The translations under genes were made by a program, and so were the position numbers. From Erysipelothrix sp. (GTDB lineage: Bacteria > Bacillota_I > Bacilli_A > Erysipelotrichales > Erysipelotrichaceae), in assembly GCA_012512455.1 (NCBI GenBank), contig JAAZEF010000094.1, forward strand, positions 1-33,084: a stretch of DNA of 33,084 nt, in the 5' to 3' direction. The notes beneath the pieces are model-generated. The model was not told the DNA's origin. It searched no databases and saw only the letters and a list, made by a program, of their open reading frames with translations. Positions 9,878 through 18,038 of this stretch are shown here, piece by piece (position 1 is the stretch's first letter; every line of letters starts with the position of its first letter).

Positions 9878-10969
9878 TTATTTAATTTTGACTTCTGTCT
9901 CTGCATCAAAGAAGTGAAGTTTTGAAACGTCCATAGCTAATTTTAGAACTTCTTCAGGATGTACATCAACACGAGCTGCGACTTTAGCAAGAAGTTTTTG
10001 TCCTGCGAAAGTACCATGAAGGATAAATTCATGACCTAACAATTCACTAACATCTACCTTGAAATCAAAAGGAGTATCAGGGAATGCATCAGCAACAATG
10101 CCTTCATAATGGATGTCTTCAGGACGTATACCCATTATAACATCTTTGCCGTCGTAAGGTTTTAGAGCATCTTGGTACATGCCAGGAATAGAAATTTCTT
10201 TTTCACCAAATTTAATCTTACCAGCTTCAACTTTACAGTTGATAAAGTTCATTGCAGGAGATCCGATGAAATTAGCTACGAATAAATTAGATGGGTTGTT
10301 GTAAATCTCGCGAGGAGATCCGACTTGTTGAATATAACCATCTTTCATAACGACGATACGTGAAGCCATTGTCATCGCTTCAGTTTGGTCGTGTGTTACA
10401 TAGATCGTTGTTGAATCGAGTGATTTGTGTAACTTAATAATCTCAGAACGCATTGCTACTCTTAGTTTAGCGTCTAGGTTTGATAAAGGTTCGTCCATAA
10501 GGAATACTTGAGCATTTCTTACAATAGCTCTACCTAAAGCGACTCTTTGTCTTTGTCCACCTGATAAAGCAGCGGGTTTTCTTTTAAGATATGGTTCAAT
10601 CTCAAGAATTCTTGCTGCATCGGCGACCCTACGTTCAATTTCATCTTTGGGTACTTTTCTAATTTTGAGACCAAATGCCATGTTATCATACACAGTCATA
10701 TGGGGATAAAGTGCATAGGATTGGAAAACCATCGCGATATCTCTATCCTTAGGAGGGACATCGTTAACAACTTTGTCGTTAATTTTGATGACTCCTGATG
10801 TTATATCTTCAAGGCCGGCTACCATACGTAGCGTGGTTGATTTACCACATCCTGATGGACCTACAAATACAATAAACTCTTTGTCTTCAATTTCCAAGTT
10901 GAAATCAAATACAGCTTGTACGTTATTGTCATAAATTTTATTCACATTTTCAAATGATAATGTTGCCAT
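9878..10969 (-). CDS. Sugar ABC transporter ATP-binding protein (MsmX/UgpC/MalK family)
   Basis: GPSGCGKSTTLRMVAGLE, SGGQRQRVALGRAIVR, MDEPLSNLDAKLR, C-terminal TOBE-like domain. Confidence 0.95.
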   Translation of the reverse strand: MATLSFENVNKIYDNNVQAVFDFNLEIEDKEFIVFVGPSGCGKSTTLRMVAGLEDITSGVIKINDKVVNDVPPKDRDIAMVFQSYALYPHMTVYDNMAFGLKIRKVPKDEIERRVADAARILEIEPYLKRKPAALSGGQRQRVALGRAIVRNAQVFLMDEPLSNLDAKLRVAMRSEIIKLHKSLDSTTIYVTHDQTEAMTMASRIVVMKDGYIQQVGSPREIYNNPSNLFVANFIGSPAMNFINCKVEAGKIKFGEKEISIPGMYQDALKPYDGKDVIMGIRPEDIHYEGIVADAFPDTPFDFKVDVSELLGHEFILHGTFAGQKLLAKVAARVDVHPEEVLKLAMDVSKLHFFDAETEVKIK

Positions 10970-10996
10970 ATAATCACCTCACATTGTAATTATAAA

Positions 10997-11578
10997 CTAT
11001 TTATAATAAGTGTCTTGTGCGTCGTGCACATTGTTGATATAAATATCGATGAGTCTTAATAACATTCTTAGATTGTTGTCTTTTAAGTCAAGTTGTGTGA
11101 GTTTTTCGAATTGGTGAAGTCGATTGGTGACTGTGTTGCGGTGGACGTATAGATTGTTGGCCGTTAGGATGATGTTGTCGGTTTTTGAGTATTCTTTTAC
11201 TAATTCTAGATGGTCTTTTGGTAGATTGATGTAGAAGTTAACGAACTCATTAAGAATTGCCTTGTTTTGTTGATTCATTGCGATGATGAAAAGCTCTAGA
11301 ATATGGTGAAAAGAACCAGGATATTGTTGGTTTTGAAAGTGTAGTACAGCATGTGATAGTTTGGGATAATTAATACTATGTAACATTGTTAAAGTAAATG
11401 TTCCTTCTGTTTGAAGGTGTTGACATAGCAATTCCAAAGATTGGATATCTTCAGTAGACGAGTATATGGTACCTGAGAATTCGTCGTCAAATGTGATGGT
11501 GCTGTTGATGGTGATACTTTGGATCATCTCTTCAATCACTGGTTGTTGATGTGGTTTTGAGCAAATGAAATAAATCAT
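10997..11578 (-). CDS. PucR/CdaR-type C-terminal HTH transcriptional regulator
   Basis: C-terminal DNIILTANNLYVHRNTVTNRLHQFEKLTQLDLKDNNLRMLLRLIDIY is a PucR-type HTH; ATGA overlap with the upstream glucosidase gene. Confidence 0.75.
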   Translation of the reverse strand: MIYFICSKPHQQPVIEEMIQSITINSTITFDDEFSGTIYSSTEDIQSLELLCQHLQTEGTFTLTMLHSINYPKLSHAVLHFQNQQYPGSFHHILELFIIAMNQQNKAILNEFVNFYINLPKDHLELVKEYSKTDNIILTANNLYVHRNTVTNRLHQFEKLTQLDLKDNNLRMLLRLIDIYINNVHDAQDTYYK

Positions 11579-13242
11579 GATTCTTTAAGAAGTATTGCTT
11601 CGTATGGACGTAGTTTAGCGTTGGCTAAATTATCGTAGTTGTGAAAGGTTACTTCTTGATATTTGGGGAGTTGGTAAGGGACTTCATAGTCTCTAAAGTT
11701 GGCGATTAGAATATATTTTTCTTGGTTAAATTGTCTTTTGAAAATAAAGAGATCTGGATGTTTGGCGTCGATTAGTTCGAAAGTTCCGTAGGCAAAAAGT
11801 TGAATATTATCTTTTCTTATTTTAGCCATTGTTCTGTAGGTATTTAAGATTGATTTTTCTTTATTTTCTTGGTCTTGGACATTGATAGTTGTGTAGTTAC
11901 TGACGAGTTTCAGATAAGGTGTTGTGGTGCTGAAGCCCGCATGTTGATTGGCGTTCCATTGCATAGGTGTGTGACCGTTGTCTCTTCCTGTATAGCGCAT
12001 ATGATTCATCATCTGTTCTATGGTGAGACGGTGGGCGTTATTTTTAAAATAGTTGCGTGTATTGACGTCTTTGAAATCTTTCGGGTTGGTATAGTCTACG
12101 TTAGTCATCCCTATTTCTTCTCCGTTGTAAATAAAAGGCGTTCCGGGTAGACTTAAAAGCACCATGCCTAGCATTGAACCGGATTCTCTGTGGTAGTCTA
12201 GGCTACCGTATTGACTTAAGACACGTGGATGATCGTGATTGAGCCAGTACATTGGCGGATGAATGTTATGTTTTTGACTGTTTTGTATCCAATAGTCTAA
12301 GTCTTCTTTAAGAGCAATGACGTTGGTGTTGAATTTTTCTGGTGTTAAGACTTCATAACCATAAGGCATATTATGCCAGGTATGGTCGAAGTTAAAGACC
12401 ATATCGATAGATGGGTTTTGTGGATTTGTGTATTTATAACCTTCGGGGAATTTGGCCCCTCCTCCGACTTCTCCTATCGTGACGATATCATAATGTGAAA
12501 AGACTTTTTGATGGAGTTCTTGTAAATAATCAAAAAGTTGGGGACGGTTGGAAAATTTGGACCAATCGTAAGCAATTCCTCTTTCATCACTTTCTAAGGT
12601 GCTGTCTGTGAGGGTCATGTCTTTGCCGAGATGGGCAATGGCGTCCATCCTGAAGCCATCGATCCCTAAGTCTAGCCAAAAGCGAATGATATCGGCCATT
12701 TCTTGACGTAGGGTTGGATTGGACCAATTGAGATCAGGCATTTTATCTGAGAATATTTTTAAATAATATTCATCAGTTAGTTTGTCGTATTTCCAAGCAG
12801 ATTCACCGAAAAAACTTCCCCAATTATTGGGAGGTTGGTTGTCTTTACCTTGAGCCCAAATATAGTAGTCTCTTTTTTCGTTATTTTTACTGCTTCGTGA
12901 TTCGATAAACCATGGATGTTCGTCACTGCTTTGATTAAGCACACAGTCCAAAATAATACGGATACCTTTAGCGTGGGCTTTTTCGATAAGTTCTTTAACT
13001 TCTTCTAGAGTACCTAATTGTGGGTCGACTCCTTTGAAGTCTGAGATGTCATAGCCGTTGTCATCAAGTGGGGATGGATAAAAAGGGCTTATCCAGACAA
13101 GATTAACGTTGAGAGATTCAATATAATCTAACTTATCAATAATGCCTCTGATGTCGCCGATTCCGTCATGGTTTGTGTCTAGGTAGGAACGAGGATAGAT
13201 TTGATAGCCAATTGCCTCTTTCCACCATTTTCTAATCATCAT
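11575..13242 (-). CDS. malL: Oligo-1,6-glucosidase/alpha-glucosidase (GH13_31)
   Basis: 555 aa; KEAIGYQIYPRSYLDTNHDGIGDIRGIIDKLDYIESLNVNLVWISPFYPSPLDDNGYDISD, GIDGFRMDAIAHLGKD, TIGEVGG, HDHPR. Confidence 0.93.
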   Translation of the reverse strand: MMIRKWWKEAIGYQIYPRSYLDTNHDGIGDIRGIIDKLDYIESLNVNLVWISPFYPSPLDDNGYDISDFKGVDPQLGTLEEVKELIEKAHAKGIRIILDCVLNQSSDEHPWFIESRSSKNNEKRDYYIWAQGKDNQPPNNWGSFFGESAWKYDKLTDEYYLKIFSDKMPDLNWSNPTLRQEMADIIRFWLDLGIDGFRMDAIAHLGKDMTLTDSTLESDERGIAYDWSKFSNRPQLFDYLQELHQKVFSHYDIVTIGEVGGGAKFPEGYKYTNPQNPSIDMVFNFDHTWHNMPYGYEVLTPEKFNTNVIALKEDLDYWIQNSQKHNIHPPMYWLNHDHPRVLSQYGSLDYHRESGSMLGMVLLSLPGTPFIYNGEEIGMTNVDYTNPKDFKDVNTRNYFKNNAHRLTIEQMMNHMRYTGRDNGHTPMQWNANQHAGFSTTTPYLKLVSNYTTINVQDQENKEKSILNTYRTMAKIRKDNIQLFAYGTFELIDAKHPDLFIFKRQFNQEKYILIANFRDYEVPYQLPKYQEVTFHNYDNLANAKLRPYEAILLKES

Positions 13243-13580
13243 AGAGCTCCAAATAATAACCAGTTAAGAATATAGCCGCTGAATACTGCGGTGAGTGTAA
13301 ATGGTACTGAAATCTTCATAAAGGTTTGGGTAGATACTTTATACCCTGCTTTTCTTAAGATACCGATGCCTGTGATGTTGGCAGAGGCACCGATTGGTGT
13401 TAGGTTTCCGCCTAGTGTGGCTCCTATAAGTAAACCAAAATAGAGTACTGTAGGATTGACACCCATGGAAGTTGCGACACTGCCGACAACTGGTAACATG
13501 GCTGCGATGTAGGGTCGATAATCTTGAAATAAGATAAGCCCTATGTAAGTCAAAATAAATAGAATTAAAGCTAGTTCCAT
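13239..13580 (-). pseudogene. Internally deleted remnant of an ArsB/NhaD/SLC13-type ion transporter
   Basis: 113 aa; N-terminal MELALILFILTYIGLILFQDYRPYIA joins directly to a C-terminal GLLIGATLGGNLTPIGASANITGIGILRKAGYKVSTQTFMKISVPFT segment; intact families run roughly 400 aa. Confidence 0.7.
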
Positions 13581-13615
13581 TGTTGTTTTTCTCTCTTCTC
13601 TCTTGTGTTATTTAA

Positions 13616-14236
13616 TTATTTGGTTCCGTATAGACGGTCACCAGCGTCCCCTAGACCTGGTACAATATAACCATTTTCATCTAATTTTTCGTCTAATGCT
13701 GCTAGATAGATATGGACATCAGGATGGGCATCTTCAATGACTTTGACACCTTCTGGTGCCGCGACAAGACAAACTAATTTAACTGAAGTTGCGCCTCTTG
13801 CTTTAACGATGTCGATGACAGCGGAAGCTGAGCCTCCGGTTGCGAGCATTGGGTCTAAAATCATCACGATTGAATCTTTTAGATTTGGTGGAAATTTTGC
13901 GAAGTATTCGATTGGTAACAATGTCTCTTCGTCACGGTAGACTCCGACATGCCCTACTTTAGCAGTGGGGATAAGTGAACGGATACCGTCGACCATACCG
14001 AGTCCTGCTCTTAAAATAGGTACTAACACAATATCTTTTGCGAGTTGTTGAGTTGTTGTTAATGTTAACGGTGTCTTGATTTCGACATCTTTGACTGGTA
14101 GATCACGTGTGATTTCATAGGCCATTAATCCGGCGATTTCGTCTAAACTTTGTCGAAAATCCTTTGTGCCTGTTTTTTCGTCTCTCATGTAAGAAAGTTT
14201 GTGTGTAATGAGTGGGTGATTGAGTACTGTTACCAT
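13616..14236 (-). CDS. upp: Uracil phosphoribosyltransferase
   Basis: [25 protein letters not shown]-binding motif; [14 protein letters not shown]. Confidence 0.97.
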   Translation of the reverse strand: MVTVLNHPLITHKLSYMRDEKTGTKDFRQSLDEIAGLMAYEITRDLPVKDVEIKTPLTLTTTQQLAKDIVLVPILRAGLGMVDGIRSLIPTAKVGHVGVYRDEETLLPIEYFAKFPPNLKDSIVMILDPMLATGGSASAVIDIVKARGATSVKLVCLVAAPEGVKVIEDAHPDVHIYLAALDEKLDENGYIVPGLGDAGDRLYGTK

Positions 14237-14239
14237 GTC

Positions 14240-15472
14240 TTATTCTCCTTTTTTTAATATAGGAAATTGCTTCGTTAAAGCAAAGACCTCTTGTTTAATT
14301 TTAGCGATTTCTTCAGGATTGTCAACATGCGTTATGGCTTGGTTTATCCATGTGGCGAGTTGTTTAAATTCTTTTTCCTTAAAACCGCGGGTTGTCATGG
14401 CGGGTGTTCCTAAACGGATGCCTGATGACACCATAGGTTTTAGGGTATCGAAAGGGAGTGTGTTTTTATTGACGGTGATTCCACATTGAGCTAAGAGTTC
14501 TTCACATTGTTTACCGGTGATGTTTTTTGAATTGTATACATCTACTAAGACCATGTGGTTGTCGGTGGTTTGACTGATTATCTTAAAGCCTAATTCACTT
14601 AAGCTGGTGGCTAGTGTTTTGGCGTTTTTGATGACTTGTTGTTGATAACTTATAAATTCAGGCTGTAGTGCTTCATGAAAGCAGATGGCTTTGGCGGCGA
14701 TAATGTGTTCTAAAGGACCACCTTGAGTTCCTGGAAAGACACTGCGGTCGATGGCTTTAGCAAATTTTTCTTTACATAAAATAATTCCACCGCGAGGTCC
14801 TCTGAGTGTTTTGTGGGTTGTTGATGTCACAAAATCAGCATAAGGGACTGGGTTGGGATGGAGTTTGGCGGCAACGAGACCGGCAATATGGGCCATGTCG
14901 ACCATGAAATAGGCTCCTACTTCGTCCGCAATTTCTTTGAAGGTTTTGAAGTCGATGGTGCGGCTGTAGGCACTTGCACCGGCTACGATTAATTTTGGTT
15001 TGATGGCGTGTGCTTTTTGTCTGACGTCTTCCATATCAATTAATTGTGTGTCTTTATTTACACCGTAACTTTCGAAGTGATAAAGATTTCCTGAGAAATT
15101 TAGGTGATGGCCGTGAGTTAAGTGGCCTCCGGCAGTGAGTGACATGCCTAAAACAGTATCTCCTGGTTTTAATACAGACATATAGACTGCCATATTGGCT
15201 TGAGATCCACTGTGAGGTTGGACATTGGCGTGTTGTGCTCCGAATAATTCTTTGAGACGTGATATGGCTAGACTTTCGATTTGGTCAATGATTTCACAGC
15301 CTCCGTAATATCTTTGACCAGGGTATCCTTCCGCATATTTGTTGGTTAAAATAGATCCTTGTGCTAATAGCACTTCTTTGGATACATAGTTTTCTGAGGC
15401 AATGGCCTCGATATGTTGTGATTGACGTTCGTATTCTTGGTCAATTAGGTTAAAAATTATTTGATCTTTCAT
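14240..15472 (-). CDS. glyA: Serine hydroxymethyltransferase
   Basis: [53 protein letters not shown]-lysine motif. Confidence 0.98.
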   Translation of the reverse strand: MKDQIIFNLIDQEYERQSQHIEAIASENYVSKEVLLAQGSILTNKYAEGYPGQRYYGGCEIIDQIESLAISRLKELFGAQHANVQPHSGSQANMAVYMSVLKPGDTVLGMSLTAGGHLTHGHHLNFSGNLYHFESYGVNKDTQLIDMEDVRQKAHAIKPKLIVAGASAYSRTIDFKTFKEIADEVGAYFMVDMAHIAGLVAAKLHPNPVPYADFVTSTTHKTLRGPRGGIILCKEKFAKAIDRSVFPGTQGGPLEHIIAAKAICFHEALQPEFISYQQQVIKNAKTLATSLSELGFKIISQTTDNHMVLVDVYNSKNITGKQCEELLAQCGITVNKNTLPFDTLKPMVSSGIRLGTPAMTTRGFKEKEFKQLATWINQAITHVDNPEEIAKIKQEVFALTKQFPILKKGE

Positions 15473-15486
15473 AAATGGATCTCCTT

Positions 15487-16083
15487 TTATTTTATATCTG
15501 ATAGTTTAATAGGACCTTGACGAAGGATAGTTAGCTCTTCTGAGGTGGCGTCGATAATAGTGGAAGCGATTTGATTGTCGGAGTGTCCTTCTACAATCGC
15601 ATCGATTCTTGAATTTAATTGTTGATAGACTTCTTTAGATGATGAAGTAGATGGTAATGTACTGAGATTGGCGGAGGGTAAATAAATTCCGACTGGTAAG
15701 TATTGAAGTACTTCCAATATCAGTGGATGGTTGGGTATACGGATGGCGAGTGTAGATAAGTTGGATTCATTGACAATAAGATCGTTGTCTTTCTTATTGA
15801 AAATAAATGTGATGGGTCCGGGTAGATTATTTTCTATGAGCTTTCTGTCTCTGGGTGAAAGCTGACAAACTGCTTCTATTTTTTCTATGGAGTTGACGAC
15901 ATAGGCGAAGGCTTTTTCGTCTGGACGTTTTTTGGCGATTCTTAACTGATTGATGGCTTGTGGGTTGTTGGCTATGCATCCTAAACCATAGACAGTGTCA
16001 GTTGGTAGAGCGACCAGTTGTCCTTTTTGTAGCAATTTAGCGATGAATTGTGTTTCTTTTGGTGAGATTAATAGTGTTTCCAT
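15487..16083 (-). CDS. L-threonylcarbamoyladenylate synthase (Sua5/YrdC/YwlC domain)
   Basis: [41 protein letters not shown] signature; adjacent to glyA and upp. Confidence 0.93.
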   Translation of the reverse strand: METLLISPKETQFIAKLLQKGQLVALPTDTVYGLGCIANNPQAINQLRIAKKRPDEKAFAYVVNSIEKIEAVCQLSPRDRKLIENNLPGPITFIFNKKDNDLIVNESNLSTLAIRIPNHPLILEVLQYLPVGIYLPSANLSTLPSTSSSKEVYQQLNSRIDAIVEGHSDNQIASTIIDATSEELTILRQGPIKLSDIK

Positions 16084-16117
16084 AGTGACCTTTCAAAAAA
16101 CAGGATGTGAAATCCTG

Positions 16118-17248
16118 TTAAATATTTTGTTGAATGTGAGCGATGAGTTTCTCTGCTTCCCCTTTTTGAAAAGGAGACATGAGGGCTTCATAGCGATTTA
16201 ATTCAAAACTTTCTGTGGATGTCATAATTAAATCATAGCCATTGGTATAACAAATACATTCAACTTGTTTTTCTTCCTTGAGATTTTTCATCACATCGCT
16301 GGTCATTTCGACAGGTAGTGTGATAAGTACAGTATCGTTAAGGTGAATGATTTGATAGGAAATGGTCATCGTTTCTTTAATGTTAGTATATGAATCAACT
16401 TGTTTTCTTTTTAAGTCGATTTGATATTTTCTGACTTCAAATTTATTAAGTTCACCGATGTAATCTGGATGTTTTAATAGGATGTTCATTTCATAGGCTA
16501 TTTGTCTGCCAAATTCGTCTAATTGTTCGTAAGTATCACTTTTCGTGAATGTTTTAGTATTAATATTACCGGCATTTCCGTTTAGAAACATAACCATTTC
16601 ATGAGTTCGATTATGGGTTAAAACGGCACCTGGAAAATCTGCACTTAATTTATTGTTCATTTTACCTAAGACTGAGGCTTGGCAAGCAAAGTGATAGAGT
16701 AACAATAATTTTGAATTGTCTAAGAGAAAGCGGACCATAAAAATATGAGGGTCAGTAGCGCTTGTTTTATCTTCACGGATACTTCCAATGTTGTTGAAAG
16801 TTGTTTGGATGACTTCCATTCTGAAATGGTGCCACTGAGCCATGCTTTCTTTGATGGCTTCGACTGTTATTTGTGCTATTTGATTAATTAATGGTAATTG
16901 AGGAGTGCCAAAAAAACCACTCATATCTTTAAGTGGACCGATCATAGTGTTGACGACACCTGCTGGCCCTGAATGGGTGTGGGTGGCACTTAGAACGAAA
17001 TGATTAATATTAATTCTTTCTTCTTGACACAGTTTTTTAATTCGGTCGATTAATAAGTGATCAACTCCGATAAGGTCATAGCTAATAAGTGCTGTTATTT
17101 CATCTTTTTGGTTATCTTTAATAAGAATACATCTTAAAAATAGTGGGTCATGAATAGCGATTGCTTCACGGGTTGGTTGATAACCCGCCATCGTTATTGG
17201 TACCTGTGGTGTTATTTCTTTTTGTGAATATCCTAATACAAATCCCAC
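16118..17248 (-). CDS. Neutral/alkaline non-lysosomal ceramidase-domain protein
   Basis: GYSQKEITPQVPITMAGYQ...HDPLFLRCILIKD and LSATHTHSGPAG zinc-type motifs; AAGGAGG upstream of a GTG at 17248 favours that start over 17290. Confidence 0.75.
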   Translation of the reverse strand: MGFVLGYSQKEITPQVPITMAGYQPTREAIAIHDPLFLRCILIKDNQKDEITALISYDLIGVDHLLIDRIKKLCQEERININHFVLSATHTHSGPAGVVNTMIGPLKDMSGFFGTPQLPLINQIAQITVEAIKESMAQWHHFRMEVIQTTFNNIGSIREDKTSATDPHIFMVRFLLDNSKLLLLYHFACQASVLGKMNNKLSADFPGAVLTHNRTHEMVMFLNGNAGNINTKTFTKSDTYEQLDEFGRQIAYEMNILLKHPDYIGELNKFEVRKYQIDLKRKQVDSYTNIKETMTISYQIIHLNDTVLITLPVEMTSDVMKNLKEEKQVECICYTNGYDLIMTSTESFELNRYEALMSPFQKGEAEKLIAHIQQNI

Positions 17249-17353
17249 AGCAAAACCTCCTTGTTCAATGTTATTACAGTTTCCTATCACTTATTATGAC
17301 ATATATTCAATCTTTTTTTAAGTAGCTTTGTGTATTGATGGTATTCTTTGCAT

Positions 17354-17387
17354 AAAAAAAAGACAATTCGGGCTAATTGTCTTTTTC
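17354..17387. terminator. Bidirectional rho-independent terminator
   Basis: AAAAAGACAATT - loop - AATTGTCTTTTT perfect inverted repeat, between flavodoxin and the ceramidase-like gene. Confidence 0.75.
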
Positions 17388-17480
17388 ATTTCTAACTTGA
17401 CACCATGCAAATTATATTTCACAGCTACGCTGTGTATATTATCATACACTAAATCATTTTAAAAAGATAGTGTTTTTTAA

Positions 17481-17906
17481 TTAATTCGCTAATTTCTCAC
17501 CTAAAGCATGGCATTTTTCTAAAGCATCTGCGTCTGGAAATAGATTAGCAATGAGGCCTTCTCCGCCTACTAATTCTGCTCCTGCGGCACTGACAGCTTC
17601 TTGCCAGTCTAGCATCCATTCACCATTACCCCAGTCGTATGATCCAAAGAGTGCGACTTTTTTGCCTTCTAACATTGGTTCTAATTCATCATAGAAAGGT
17701 TGAAATTCATACTCTTCTAATACTTCGTCTCCATAAGATGCGCATCCTAAAGCAATCACATCAAATTCAGCGACTTCATCAGCTGAAGTTTCATTGACGT
17801 TGACTAATGTTACTTCGGCTCCTGCTTCGGTTGCTCCTCTTGAAATTTCTTCTGCCATGGCTTCAGTATTTCCTGAGGCGCTATAATAAGCAATAACTAC
17901 TTTCAT
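17481..17906 (-). CDS. Flavodoxin
   Basis: MKVVIAYYSASGNTEAMAEEI FMN-phosphate loop; GSYDWGNGEWM; SD GGAGGA upstream of ATG 17906. Confidence 0.95.
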   Translation of the reverse strand: MKVVIAYYSASGNTEAMAEEISRGATEAGAEVTLVNVNETSADEVAEFDVIALGCASYGDEVLEEYEFQPFYDELEPMLEGKKVALFGSYDWGNGEWMLDWQEAVSAAGAELVGGEGLIANLFPDADALEKCHALGEKLAN

Positions 17907-18003
17907 TGTGTGTCCTCCTTTTTTCTCTATTATTATCACTTTATCTAATGAAGTTTACAAGTCTTATTATTCAACAAGTTATCCAGACTGGAGCTAAATA
18001 GGG

Positions 18004-18009
18004 TATAAT
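18004..18009 (+). promoter_or_regulatory. Candidate -10 element of the murF-ligase operon
   Basis: Perfect TATAAT about 30 bp upstream of the murF start; -35 element weak or unclear. Confidence 0.4.
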
Positions 18010-18038
18010 AAAAAAAGAAAAAGAGTAAGGTGGCTAAC

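Noticed and set aside
11869-12150. 93-aa plus-strand ORF opposite malL
   Set aside because: Antisense shadow of a strong gene.
14220-14489. 89-aa plus-strand ORF opposite glyA
   Set aside because: Antisense shadow of a strong gene; the other small antisense ORFs (9135, 13737, 15995, 20277, 22000, 23221, 25034, 25364, 31225, 32829) were rejected for the same reason.
17420-17434. CACAGC-TAC-GCTGTG hairpin downstream of flavodoxin
   Set aside because: Real inverted repeat but no U-tract and no clear function; the nearby 17354-17387 hairpin explains termination better.
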